Under the pieces are notes generated by a model. The model saw nothing but the letters and a program-made list of their open reading frames with translations, searched no databases and was not told where the DNA came from. The position numbers were made by a program, and so were the translations under genes. This document shows positions 1 through 8,923 of a stretch of DNA of 64,000 nt, in pieces. The stretch's first letter is position 1, and every line of letters starts with the position of its first letter. This DNA is from Aminobacter aminovorans. GTDB taxonomy: Bacteria > Pseudomonadota > Alphaproteobacteria > Rhizobiales > Rhizobiaceae. The stretch is from contig NZ_UFSM01000001.1 of the NCBI RefSeq assembly GCF_900445235.1, forward strand, positions 3,053,501-3,117,500, read 5' to 3'.

Positions 1-1
1 G

Positions 2-913
2 CGCAACACGCCCGTCAACGAGTACCGTGTCGACGTGTCGTCGCCCCGGCTCGGCATCGAAAAGATGGTCGATCTCTACGTCGCGCCTGCATCCGAGCTG
101 CCGGGTTCGGTGGTGGTGATGTTCCAGGAGCGCTCGATGGCCGACAAGATCGACCGTCAGATGACGCATCGCGGTGCGGCGCGCTCGGTCACCGGCCTTG
201 CCGCCATGCTCGCCCATGAAATCAAGAACCCGCTGTCGGGCATCAGGGGCGCGGCACAGCTGCTGGAGCTGAATGCTTCCGACGACGATCGTTCGTTGAC
301 CCGGCTGATCATCGACGAGACCGACCGCATCGTTTCGCTTGTCGACCGGATGGAAGTGTTTTCCGACGAGCGGCCGATCGACCGTTATCCCGTCAACATC
401 CACGTCGTGCTTGATCACGTGAAGGCGCTGGCCAGGAACGGCTTTGCCAATGGAATCAAGATCCTGGAGGACTACGATCCGTCGCTGCCGCCGGTTTATG
501 CCAACCGCGACCAGCTGATCCAGGTCTTCCTCAATCTGGTCAAGAACGCCGCCGAGGCGATCGGCCACGACCCGCATGGCGAGATCACGCTGTCCACCGC
601 CTTCAAGCCCGGCATCCGCATGTCGATTCCCGGCACCCAGGATCGCGTCTCGCTGCCGCTGGAATTCTGCGTCCACGACAACGGATCGGGCGTCTCCGAG
701 GACATCCTGCCGATCCTGTTCGACCCTTTCATCACTACCAAGCCCAATGGCTCGGGCCTCGGCCTCGCGCTTGTCGCCAAGATCGTCGGTGACCATGGCG
801 GGGTGATCGAGTGCGATTCGACACCGCGCGGCACCACCTTCCGCATCCTGATGCCCGCCTGGAAGGAACTGCCCGTGCATCTCGACGACGACAGTGAAGG
901 AGCCCATCGATGA
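2..913 (+). CDS. ntrB: Nitrogen regulation sensor kinase NtrB (5' end missing)
   Basis: NtrB (NRII) phosphorylates or dephosphorylates NtrC in the cytoplasm according to nitrogen status signalled by PII. The reading frame is already open at base 2, so the N-terminal PAS sensor region lies outside the window. About 303 residues are visible. They contain the HisKA dimerisation box with the phospho-acceptor histidine in the [10 protein letters not shown] motif, an N-box (NLVKNAAEA), a DNGSG G1 box and a GSGLGLAL G2 box of the HATPase domain. The stop overlaps the ntrC start (ATGA), which means translational coupling. The family is clear. Only the true start is unknown. Confidence 0.96.
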   Translation, partial: RNTPVNEYRVDVSSPRLGIEKMVDLYVAPASELPGSVVVMFQERSMADKIDRQMTHRGAARSVTGLAAMLAHEIKNPLSGIRGAAQLLELNASDDDRSLTRLIIDETDRIVSLVDRMEVFSDERPIDRYPVNIHVVLDHVKALARNGFANGIKILEDYDPSLPPVYANRDQLIQVFLNLVKNAAEAIGHDPHGEITLSTAFKPGIRMSIPGTQDRVSLPLEFCVHDNGSGVSEDILPILFDPFITTKPNGSGLGLALVAKIVGDHGGVIECDSTPRGTTFRILMPAWKELPVHLDDDSEGAHR

Positions 914-2367
914 GCGTGCGCGGAAACATCCTTGTCGCCGATGACGATGCGGCGATCCGCACGGTGCTCAATCAGGCGCTGTCGCGCATGGGGCATGAGG
1001 TTCGCGTCACCTCCAACGCCGCGACGCTGTGGCGCTGGGTGGCGGCCGGCGAGGGCGATCTTGTCATCACCGACGTGGTGATGCCCGACGAGAACGCCTT
1101 CGACATGCTGCCGCGCATAAAGAAGGCGCGGCCGGAGCTGCCGGTCATCGTCATGAGCGCGCAGAACACCTTCATGACCGCCATCCGCGCTTCGGAAACC
1201 GGTGCCTACGAGTATCTGCCCAAGCCCTTCGATCTCACCGAACTGCTGAGCATCGTCAACCGCGCACTGTCAGAGCCACGGCGGCCGAAGAGCGAACAGC
1301 GCCATGACGAGCAGCCCGACGCCATGCCTCTGGTCGGCCGTTCGGCGGCGATGCAGGACATCTACCGTATGCTCGCCCGCATGATGCAGACGGACCTGAC
1401 CGTCATGATCTCGGGCGAATCGGGCACCGGCAAGGAACTGGTGGCACGCGCGCTCCATGAGTATGGCCGCCGCCGCAACGGGCCGTTCGTTGCCATCAAC
1501 ATGGCCGCCATCCCGCGCGACCTGATCGAATCCGAGCTCTTCGGCCACGAGAAGGGTGCCTTCACCGGGGCGCAGAACCGCTCGACCGGCCGCTTCGAGC
1601 AGGCCGATGGTGGTACGCTGTTCCTCGACGAAATCGGCGACATGCCGATGGAAGCGCAGACCAGGCTGCTCCGCGTGTTGCAGCAGGGCGAGTACACAAC
1701 GGTCGGCGGGCGCACGCCGATCAAGACCGACGTGCGCATCGTTGCGGCCACCAACAAGGACCTGCGTACGCTCATCAATCAGGGTCTGTTCCGCGAGGAT
1801 TTATTCTATCGCCTCAATGTCGTACCGCTTCGTCTTCCAGCGTTGCGCGAACGCTCGGAGGATGTTCCCGACCTTGTCCGCCATTTCTTCAAGCAGGGCG
1901 TCAGCGAAGGCCTTCAGGCCAAGCGCATCTCGGCCGGCGGCGTCGAATTGATGAAGCGCTATCCCTGGCCGGGCAATGTGCGCGAGCTGGAAAATCTGGT
2001 GCGCCGGCTGGCGGCACTCTATCCGCAGGACGAGATTTCGGCCGAAATCATCGAGTCCGAGCTCAAGTCAGGCGAGCAGCCCGTCGTGCCCGGCGGCAAT
2101 CTCATTCCCGACGATCTGTCGGTGGGCCAGGCCGTCGAACACTTCCTTCAGCGCTATTTCGCGATGTTCGCCGGCGACCTGCCGCCGCCTGGGCTCTACC
2201 AGCGCATCCTGGCCGAGGTCGAATACCCGCTGGTGCTGGCTTCGATGACGGCGACGCGCGGCAACCAGATCAAGGCCGCAGAACTTCTGGGCCTCAACCG
2301 CAACACGCTGCGCAAGAAGATCCGTGAACTCGGCGTCAACGTCTACAAATCGTCGCGGCCCGTCTGA
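910..2367 (+). CDS. ntrC: Nitrogen regulator NtrC (sigma-54 enhancer-binding protein)
   Basis: This is the response regulator that activates RpoN-dependent nitrogen genes such as glnII and glnBA. It has 485 residues in the usual three domains. The receiver domain carries the acidic DDD patch at 11-13 and phospho-acceptor Asp55 in ITDVVMPD. The AAA+ domain has Walker A GESGTGKE at 169-176 and the sigma-54 contact loop GAFTGA at 216-221. The C-terminal Fis-type helix-turn-helix includes [11 protein letters not shown]. It overlaps ntrB by 4 bp. The intact GAFTGA loop contrasts with NtrX downstream and marks NtrC as the sigma-54 activator of the two. Confidence 0.98.
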   Translation: MSVRGNILVADDDAAIRTVLNQALSRMGHEVRVTSNAATLWRWVAAGEGDLVITDVVMPDENAFDMLPRIKKARPELPVIVMSAQNTFMTAIRASETGAYEYLPKPFDLTELLSIVNRALSEPRRPKSEQRHDEQPDAMPLVGRSAAMQDIYRMLARMMQTDLTVMISGESGTGKELVARALHEYGRRRNGPFVAINMAAIPRDLIESELFGHEKGAFTGAQNRSTGRFEQADGGTLFLDEIGDMPMEAQTRLLRVLQQGEYTTVGGRTPIKTDVRIVAATNKDLRTLINQGLFREDLFYRLNVVPLRLPALRERSEDVPDLVRHFFKQGVSEGLQAKRISAGGVELMKRYPWPGNVRELENLVRRLAALYPQDEISAEIIESELKSGEQPVVPGGNLIPDDLSVGQAVEHFLQRYFAMFAGDLPPPGLYQRILAEVEYPLVLASMTATRGNQIKAAELLGLNRNTLRKKIRELGVNVYKSSRPV

Positions 2368-2435
2368 CGCGCCCAAGCCCGCGTCCGGCCCCAGGACGCT
2401 TGCTTGAAGACGCTTATCTGTCGATAGCCCGTCTA

Positions 2436-2462
2436 AACATTTTCGCTTCAGGCGAAAATGTT
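2436..2462. repeat. Perfect 11-bp inverted repeat between ntrC and ntrY
   Basis: Two 11-bp arms, 2436-2446 (AACATTTTCGC) and 2452-2462, are exact reverse complements around a 5-bp loop (ttcag). There is no T-run after it, so it is a poor intrinsic terminator. It lies 69 bp after the ntrC stop and just upstream of the ntrY start. It could be an operator or an mRNA hairpin separating the NtrBC and NtrYX units. The function is inferred only from position. Confidence 0.5.
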
Positions 2463-2521
2463 GCATAATCGCCACAATGCGTTGCATAGATGCGCCGCAA
2501 TCAATGTCTCTACACGGCAGC

Positions 2522-4810
2522 ATGGCGAGCCAGGCACAACCTCTGAACGACAAGACACCCGTGCAACCCCGGCAGGAAGGTCGCCGCCTTCTCGCGCTTC
2601 CGGGCGTGCTGGCTATTGCCGCGGCGCTGGTTTCGGCGGCGGTGTCGTTCGCTATCCTGATCGGCGTGACGCCGATCACCCCTGATTCGACGACAACGCT
2701 GGCGCTTATCGCCATCAATGCAGTGCTGGTGCTGATCCTCGTCGGGCTGATTGCCTTCGAGATCCAGCGCATCGTCATGGCCCGCAGGCGCGGCAAGGCA
2801 GCGTCGCGGCTGCATGTGCGCATCGTCACAATGTTCGCGCTGGTGGCAGCGCTGCCGGCACTGCTGGTCGCCGTCGTCGCGTCGATCACGCTCGACATCG
2901 GCCTCGACCGCTGGTTCCAGATCCGCACCACGACAATCGTCAACTCGTCGCTGTCGATCGCCGAGGCCTATGTCCAGGAGAACGCGCGCAATCTGCAGAG
3001 CACGACGCTGTCGATGGCCAACGACCTCGACAACAACCGTCCGCTCTACGGTCTCGACCGCAGCGGCTTCCTCGACTTCATGGGCCGGCAGGCGCAACTG
3101 CGCGCGCTCGCCCATGCAGCCCTGATCAGCGCCGACGGCTCTTTCGTCATGAGCGCCAAGACCGGCGCTGATTTCGCCATGCCCGAACCTCCTGCCGTTG
3201 CGGTCCAGACCGCGGCGGACGGCAAGCCGGTGCTGATCGAGCCGAAGACGCGCAACATCGTCGGCGCCATCATCAAGCTGCGTGAGATCGAAGGGCTCTA
3301 TCTCTACACGATCCGCCTGGTCGATCCCGAGGTGATCAAGGCGCGCCAGATCGTCACTGCAAATACCGAAGAGTATCGCGACCTCGGCGCCAACCGGCGC
3401 ACGACGCAGATCGCCTTCGCCCTGCTTTATCTCGGCCTCACGCTGATCGTCGTGCTGTCGGCTATCTGGACCGGCATCGCGGTCGCGGACCGCATCGTCC
3501 GGCCGATCCGCCAGCTGATCGGCGCCGCCGACGAGGTGGCGACGGGCAATCTCGATGTTTCGGTGCCGGTGCGGCAATCGGATGGCGACGTCGGCGCGCT
3601 CAGCGACACGTTCAACAACATGCTGCTCGAGCTCAAGTCGCAGCGTAACGAGATCCTGACCGCCAAGGACGTCATCGACGAACGCCGCCGTTTCTCGGAA
3701 GCCGTGCTTTCCGGCGTCACCGCCGGCGTCATTGGCGTCGACCCCTATGGCAGCATCACCATCGTCAATCCTTCGGCCGAAGCGATGCTGGCGATTTCGG
3801 CGTCCGAGTCGCTTGGCCAGAACCTGTCGATCCTGTTGCCTCACGTCGGCCGCGTCTTTGAGATCGGCCGCAAGTCGGGCCGCGCCGTCTACCGCGAGCA
3901 GGTCACCTTCTACCGCGCAGGCGCCGAGCGCACCTTCAACGTGCAGGTGACGGTCGAGGAGGGTGAAAGCGAGGTCGGCGACAAGTCCTATGTCGTGACC
4001 ATCGACGACATCACCGACCTCGTCACGGCACAGCGCACCTCTGCCTGGGCCGACGTTGCACGGCGCATAGCCCACGAGATCAAGAACCCGCTGACGCCGA
4101 TCCAGCTGTCGGCGGAGCGCATTCGCCGCCGCTATGGCAAGGTCATCACCGAAGACCGCGAGGTCTTCGACCAGTGCACCGAAACCATCATCCGCCAGGT
4201 CGGCGACATAGGCCGTATGGTCGATGAATTCTCGGCCTTCGCGCGTATGCCGAAGCCCGAGATGAAGGTGATCGACATTCGCGAGCCGCTGCGCGAGGCG
4301 TCTTTCCTTGTCGAGGTCAGCCGCGCCGACATCGCCTTCGAGCGCGAGATCACGCCCGGTCCGCTCAAGGGAACCTTCGATAGCCGCCTGATGGCCCAGG
4401 CCTTCGGCAATGTCATCAAGAATGCCGCCGAGGCGATCGAGGCGGCGGAACGCCAGACCGGTGAGGCCGGGGTCATCAAGATCCGGGCGCGGCGGGACGG
4501 CAACTCGATCCGCATCGATGTGATCGACAATGGCAAGGGATTGCCGCGCGAGAATCGCCAGCGGCTGCTCGAGCCCTATATGACGACACGCGAGAAAGGC
4601 ACCGGCCTCGGCCTCGCTATCGTCAAGAAGATTGTCGAGGACCACGGCGGAAGATTGGAACTTCACGACGCACCAGCCGATTTCCATGGCGGGCGCGGCG
4701 CGATGATCAGCATGGTCCTGCCTGCGGCGGCCGAAGAGGCCGCGGCACCCAAGGGTGCCGACGACGCAGTGCAGGGCAGAGAAACCGAAAAGGTCGGAAA
4801 TGGCGTCTGA
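2522..4810 (+). CDS. ntrY: Membrane sensor histidine kinase NtrY
   Basis: NtrY is the membrane sensor partner of NtrX in alphaproteobacterial nitrogen/redox signalling. Three to four hydrophobic segments occur in the N-terminal half: two close to the N terminus, one before a periplasmic region, and one just before the HAMP linker (following FALLYLGLTLIVV). A PAS domain comes next, then HisKA with the H-box [16 protein letters not shown], and a HATPase with NVIKNAAEAIE, DNGKGL and GTGLGLAI. I chose the ATG at 2522 (about 762 residues). In-frame ATGs at 2477 and 2504 are also possible because none has a convincing ribosome binding site. The stop overlaps ntrX. Confidence 0.95.
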   Translation: MASQAQPLNDKTPVQPRQEGRRLLALPGVLAIAAALVSAAVSFAILIGVTPITPDSTTTLALIAINAVLVLILVGLIAFEIQRIVMARRRGKAASRLHVRIVTMFALVAALPALLVAVVASITLDIGLDRWFQIRTTTIVNSSLSIAEAYVQENARNLQSTTLSMANDLDNNRPLYGLDRSGFLDFMGRQAQLRALAHAALISADGSFVMSAKTGADFAMPEPPAVAVQTAADGKPVLIEPKTRNIVGAIIKLREIEGLYLYTIRLVDPEVIKARQIVTANTEEYRDLGANRRTTQIAFALLYLGLTLIVVLSAIWTGIAVADRIVRPIRQLIGAADEVATGNLDVSVPVRQSDGDVGALSDTFNNMLLELKSQRNEILTAKDVIDERRRFSEAVLSGVTAGVIGVDPYGSITIVNPSAEAMLAISASESLGQNLSILLPHVGRVFEIGRKSGRAVYREQVTFYRAGAERTFNVQVTVEEGESEVGDKSYVVTIDDITDLVTAQRTSAWADVARRIAHEIKNPLTPIQLSAERIRRRYGKVITEDREVFDQCTETIIRQVGDIGRMVDEFSAFARMPKPEMKVIDIREPLREASFLVEVSRADIAFEREITPGPLKGTFDSRLMAQAFGNVIKNAAEAIEAAERQTGEAGVIKIRARRDGNSIRIDVIDNGKGLPRENRQRLLEPYMTTREKGTGLGLAIVKKIVEDHGGRLELHDAPADFHGGRGAMISMVLPAAAEEAAAPKGADDAVQGRETEKVGNGV

Positions 4811-6161
4811 TATTCTTATCGTTGACGACGAGGAAGACATCCGCGAACTCGTTGCGGGCATCCTGAGCGACGAAGGTCACGAAACCCGCACGGCGTTCGA
4901 CGCCGACAGCGCGCTTGCCGCTATTGCGGACCGAGCGCCGCGCCTTGTCTTCCTCGACATCTGGTTGCAGGGGTCGCGGCTGGACGGTCTGGCCTTGCTC
5001 GACGCGATCAAGACGCTGCATCCCAACCTGCCGGTGGTGATGATCTCCGGCCATGGCAACATTGAAACAGCCGTTTCGGCGATCCGCCGCGGCGCCTATG
5101 ATTTCATCGAGAAGCCGTTCAAGGCCGACCGGCTGATCCTGATCGCCGAGCGCGCGCTCGAAACCTCGAAGCTGAAGCGCGAGGTCTCCGACCTCAAGAT
5201 GCGCAGCGGCGAAACGCACGATCTGATCGGCATGTCGTCTGCGATGAGCCAGCTGCGCCAGACCATCGATCGTGTCGCGCCGACCAACAGCCGCGTCATG
5301 ATCATCGGCCCGTCGGGTTCCGGCAAGGAAATGGCCGCGCGCGCCATCCATGCCCTGTCGTCGCGGAAGAACGGTCCGTTCGTCGCACTCAACGCCGCGA
5401 CGATCACGCCGGAGCGCATGGAGATCGAGCTGTTCGGCACCGAATCGAATGGTGGCGAACGCAAGGTCGGCGCACTTGAAGAGGCGCATCAGGGCATATT
5501 GTACCTCGACGAAATCGCCGACATGCCGCGCGAAACGCAGAACAAGATCCTGCGCGTGCTCGTCGAACAGCAGTTCGAGCGCGTCGGCGGCACCAAGCGG
5601 GTCAAGGTCGATGTCCGCATCATCTCGTCAACGGCGCAGAACCTCGAGGCGATGATCGCCGAGGGGCGCTTCCGCGAGGATCTCTATCACCGCCTTGCCG
5701 TCGTGCCTGTCATGGTGCCGGGGCTTGCCGAGCGTCGCGAGGACATTCCCTACCTTGTCGACAACTTCATGAAACAGATGGCCAAGCAGGCGGGCATCAA
5801 GCCGCGCCGCATCGGTGACGACGCGCTCGCCGTGCTCCAGGCTCACAACTGGCCTGGCAACGTCCGGCAGCTGCGCAACAATGTCGAGCGGTTGCTGATC
5901 CTCGCCCGCAGCGACAATCCCGAGGCGCCGATTACCGCCGACCTGCTGCCGTCCGAAATCGGCGACGTCATGCCGCGTGCGCCGAACCAGTCGGACCAGC
6001 ACATCATGGCGCTGCCGCTTCGCGAGGCGCGGGAGATGTTCGAGAAGGAGTATCTCATCGCCCAGATCAATCGCTTCGGTGGCAACATCTCCAAGACTGC
6101 CGAGTTCATCGGCATGGAGCGCTCGGCACTTCACCGCAAGCTCAAGTCGCTCGGCGTCTAG
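4800..6161 (+). CDS. ntrX: Response regulator NtrX
   Basis: NtrX is the cognate regulator of NtrY, with 453 residues. The receiver domain has acidic residues at 9-11 and phospho-acceptor Asp53 in FLDIWLQG. The AAA+ domain has Walker A GPSGSGKE and Walker B LYLDEIAD. The GAFTGA sigma-54 loop is absent: the equivalent stretch after ELFGTE reads SNGGERKVGALEEA. The C-terminal Fis-type HTH ends with MERSALHRKLKSLGV. The ATG at 4800 overlaps the ntrY stop and gives the conserved start MASDILIVDDEEDI. An upstream in-frame ATG at 4755 lies inside ntrY and was rejected. Lack of GAFTGA suggests it does not activate RpoN directly. Confidence 0.96.
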   Translation: MASDILIVDDEEDIRELVAGILSDEGHETRTAFDADSALAAIADRAPRLVFLDIWLQGSRLDGLALLDAIKTLHPNLPVVMISGHGNIETAVSAIRRGAYDFIEKPFKADRLILIAERALETSKLKREVSDLKMRSGETHDLIGMSSAMSQLRQTIDRVAPTNSRVMIIGPSGSGKEMAARAIHALSSRKNGPFVALNAATITPERMEIELFGTESNGGERKVGALEEAHQGILYLDEIADMPRETQNKILRVLVEQQFERVGGTKRVKVDVRIISSTAQNLEAMIAEGRFREDLYHRLAVVPVMVPGLAERREDIPYLVDNFMKQMAKQAGIKPRRIGDDALAVLQAHNWPGNVRQLRNNVERLLILARSDNPEAPITADLLPSEIGDVMPRAPNQSDQHIMALPLREAREMFEKEYLIAQINRFGGNISKTAEFIGMERSALHRKLKSLGV

Positions 6162-6218
6162 CATGGTGCTCGATGCGGTTTCAGCTGAGATGGCGAACGG
6201 CCAGGATCGATCGATGAC

Positions 6219-7595
6219 ATGCGCGTAATCATCTGCGGGGCGGGACAGGTCGGTTACGGCATCGCGGAAAGGCTGGCGGCGGAAAAGAACGACGTCTCGA
6301 TCATCGACACCGCGCCCGAACTGATCCATGCGGTGCGCGACCAGCTCGACGTGCGTGGTTTCGTCGGCCACGGCTCGCATCCAGAGGTGCTGGAGGCCGC
6401 CGGCGCCCAGAACGCCGACATGATCATCGCGGTGACCTTGTTCGACGAGGTCAACATCGTCGCCTGCGAAGTGGCGCACGCTTTGTTCAACGTGCCGATG
6501 AAGGTCGCCCGCATCCGCTCGCAGGCCTATTTGCAGCCGCACTACCAGGACCTGTTCTCGCGCGACCATCTGCCGATCGACGTGATCATCTCGCCTGAGC
6601 TGGAAGTGGGCGAAATGGTGCTGCGCCGCATCACGCTGCCCGGTGCCGTCGATGTCGTCCGCTTCGCCGAAAACCACATCATCATGGTGGCGATCGAGTG
6701 CCTGGAGGATTGCCCTGTCATCAACACGCCGCTGGCGCAGCTCAGCGAGCTTTTCCCCGACCTGCCGTCGACAGTCGTCGGCGTGACGCGCAATGGCCGC
6801 CTGTTCATCCCGCATTCGGCCGACCAGCTTGTGGCGGGCGATCTTGCCTATGTCGTGACCACCAAGGAACAGGTCCGGCGCACGCTCGGCCTGTTCGGCC
6901 ACGATGAGCAGGAAGCGACCCGCATCGTCATTGCCGGCGGCGGCAATATCGGCCTGTTTGTGGCCCGCACGCTCGAACAGCGCCAGAGCCGCACCAAGAT
7001 CAAGATCATCGAGGCGCACCGGGAGCGCGCGATCAAGGTCGCCGACGAGTTGCGTCGTACCGTGGTGCTCAACGGCAGCGCGCTCGACCAGAAGCTTCTG
7101 ATGGAAGCCGACATTCAGGACGCCGACCTGATGGTGGCGCTGACCAACAACGACCAGGTCAACATCCTTTCCTCCGTCATGGCCAAGCGGCTGGGCTGCA
7201 AGGGCAATCTCGCTCTGATCAACAACCCGGCCTATCACGACCTGACCAAGCCGCTCGGCATCGACGCGCACGTCAATCCGAGTGCCGTCACGATCTCGCG
7301 CGTGCTCCAGCATGTCAGGCGCGGCCGCATCCGCCAGGTGCACTCGATCCAGCGCGGTGCCGCCGAGATCATCGAGGCCGAGGCGCTCGAAACCTCGCCG
7401 CTGGTCGGCACGCTGCTGCGCGACCTGGATCTGCCCGACGGCATGCGTATCGGCGCCATCTACAGGGATGGCCATGTGGTCAAGCCGAGCGGGTCGGTGA
7501 AGGTCAAGCCCAAGGATCGTGTCGTCATTTTCGCGCTCGACAAGGCGGTCAAGCAGGTCGAGCAGATGTTCCGCGTCAGCCTCGAATTCTTCTGA
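6219..7595 (+). CDS. trkA: Trk potassium uptake regulatory protein TrkA
   Basis: This is the peripheral NAD(H)-binding subunit that gates the Trk/Ktr K+ transporter on the inner membrane face. The 458 residues form two tandem RCK units. The first opens with the Rossmann motif GAGQVGYG at residues 6-13, and the second has GGGNIGLFVA in mid-protein. Each is followed by a TrkA-C-like domain. The position directly after ntrX and before hfq is the classic rhizobial order. No TrkH channel gene is in the window, so its partner is elsewhere. Confidence 0.95.
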   Translation: MRVIICGAGQVGYGIAERLAAEKNDVSIIDTAPELIHAVRDQLDVRGFVGHGSHPEVLEAAGAQNADMIIAVTLFDEVNIVACEVAHALFNVPMKVARIRSQAYLQPHYQDLFSRDHLPIDVIISPELEVGEMVLRRITLPGAVDVVRFAENHIIMVAIECLEDCPVINTPLAQLSELFPDLPSTVVGVTRNGRLFIPHSADQLVAGDLAYVVTTKEQVRRTLGLFGHDEQEATRIVIAGGGNIGLFVARTLEQRQSRTKIKIIEAHRERAIKVADELRRTVVLNGSALDQKLLMEADIQDADLMVALTNNDQVNILSSVMAKRLGCKGNLALINNPAYHDLTKPLGIDAHVNPSAVTISRVLQHVRRGRIRQVHSIQRGAAEIIEAEALETSPLVGTLLRDLDLPDGMRIGAIYRDGHVVKPSGSVKVKPKDRVVIFALDKAVKQVEQMFRVSLEFF

Positions 7596-7674
7596 TCTGG
7601 ACCAGACGTTTGAGCGTTGCCGCGCGGCGCAAATCGACTAGAACTCCGTCTGAATTTTCGGGGACACGAAAACC

Positions 7675-8538
7675 ATGCCGCGCATAGCCTACGTCAACGG
7701 CCGCTATCTCCCGCATGCCCAGGCAGGCGTGCATATCGAAGACAGGGGCTATCAGTTCGCCGACGGCGTCTATGAGGTCTGCGAGGTGGCGCGCGGCTTC
7801 ATCGTCGACAGCGTCGGCCATCTCAACCGCCTCGACCGCTCGCTTTCCGAACTCAGGATCGCCTGGCCTGTCAATCGCGCCGTGCTGGTCCACATCATGC
7901 GCGAGGTCATTGCCCGCAATCGTGTTCGCAATGGCATGGTCTATCTCCAGGTGACGCGCGGCGTCGCGCCGCGTGACCACGTGTTCCCAGGCGAAACCAC
8001 CCTGTCATCGCTCGTCGTGACCGCCAAGCGCACCGACCCGGTCGCGTCGGCCAAGCGGGCGGCGGCAGGCATCAAGGTGATTACCGTTCCGGAGAATCGC
8101 TGGGAGCGCGTCGACATCAAGTCGGTTGGTCTGCTGCCCAACGTGCTGGCGCGTCAGCAGGCCAAGGAGGCCGGCGCGCAGGAGGCGTGGTTCGTCGACC
8201 CGGATGGGACCGTGAAGGAAGGGGCTGCGACAAACGCCTGGATCGTCACCAAGGACGGCCACCTCGTCACCCGTCCGGCAGACAGCGGCATCCTGCGCGG
8301 TATCACGCGTACGACGCTGATGGATGTCGCCAAGAAGCTTGACCTGAAGGTCGAGGAGCGCGGGTTTACCGTCGAGGAAGCCAAGTCGGCGCGCGAGGCG
8401 TTCATGACCGCGGCAACGACCGTGATCATGCCGATCGTCGCCATTGACGGCCAGCCGGTCGCCAACGGGCATCCCGGATCGGTCGCGCTTTCACTCCGTG
8501 ATGCATTTTTTGACGTTGCGGAAAAAATCCAAGCCTGA
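7675..8538 (+). CDS. dat: D-amino-acid transaminase (class IV aminotransferase)
   Basis: A PLP-dependent fold-type IV aminotransferase of 287 residues, the usual length of D-alanine transaminase. It interconverts D-amino acids and 2-oxo acids, which can feed D-Ala/D-Glu for peptidoglycan. Visible family features are the N-terminal VNGRYLPHAQAGVHIEDRG block, the PLP-lysine motif DIKSVGLLPNVLA and a C-terminal phosphate-binding region after GILRGITRT. It sits between trkA and hfq with about 80 bp on its 5' side. A branched-chain aminotransferase-like substrate cannot be excluded from sequence alone. Confidence 0.9.
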   Translation: MPRIAYVNGRYLPHAQAGVHIEDRGYQFADGVYEVCEVARGFIVDSVGHLNRLDRSLSELRIAWPVNRAVLVHIMREVIARNRVRNGMVYLQVTRGVAPRDHVFPGETTLSSLVVTAKRTDPVASAKRAAAGIKVITVPENRWERVDIKSVGLLPNVLARQQAKEAGAQEAWFVDPDGTVKEGAATNAWIVTKDGHLVTRPADSGILRGITRTTLMDVAKKLDLKVEERGFTVEEAKSAREAFMTAATTVIMPIVAIDGQPVANGHPGSVALSLRDAFFDVAEKIQA

Positions 8539-8677
8539 TAACCGCTTGGGCGTAAATGGTTAAATTCATCTCGTTCAGCTTGCTACGCGTTGTGGCAAGG
8601 GGGTGTTTGCTGGCTTGACATGGGCCCGGTAATTTGGCGCATTGGCAGCAGACAGGGATCGGCGAAAGAAAAAAACA

Positions 8678-8923
8678 ATGGCGGAACGATCGCAGAATCT
8701 TCAGGACCTTTTCCTGAATTCAGTTCGCAAGAGCAAAAACCCACTCACCATTTTCCTGATTAACGGCGTGAAGTTGACCGGAGTAGTTACCTCCTTCGAC
8801 AATTTCTGTGTTTTGTTGCGCCGTGACGGGCACTCGCAGCTCGTCTACAAGCATGCCATCTCCACGATCATGCCGAGCCAGCCGGTTCAGATGTTCGATG
8901 GCGAGGAAAGCCAGGGCGGCTGA
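8678..8923 (+). CDS. hfq: RNA chaperone Hfq
   Basis: Hexameric Sm-like RNA chaperone that pairs small RNAs with mRNAs. It has 81 residues. Sm1 reads [22 protein letters not shown], and Sm2 contains the proximal-face hallmark YKHAISTI. The ATG at 8678 gives the conserved start [10 protein letters not shown]. An in-frame ATG 36 bp upstream would add a basic extension not seen in the family. A TTGACA -35-like element at 8615-8620 suggests its own promoter. In rhizobia Hfq also affects nitrogen-fixation regulators, which fits its place beside ntr genes. Confidence 0.98.
   Translation: MAERSQNLQDLFLNSVRKSKNPLTIFLINGVKLTGVVTSFDNFCVLLRRDGHSQLVYKHAISTIMPSQPVQMFDGEESQGG

Noticed and set aside
2510..4861. 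A 783-codon minus-strand frame opposite ntrY
   Set aside because: Antisense shadow: ntrY has all kinase motifs on the plus strand; the antisense product has no recognisable motif.
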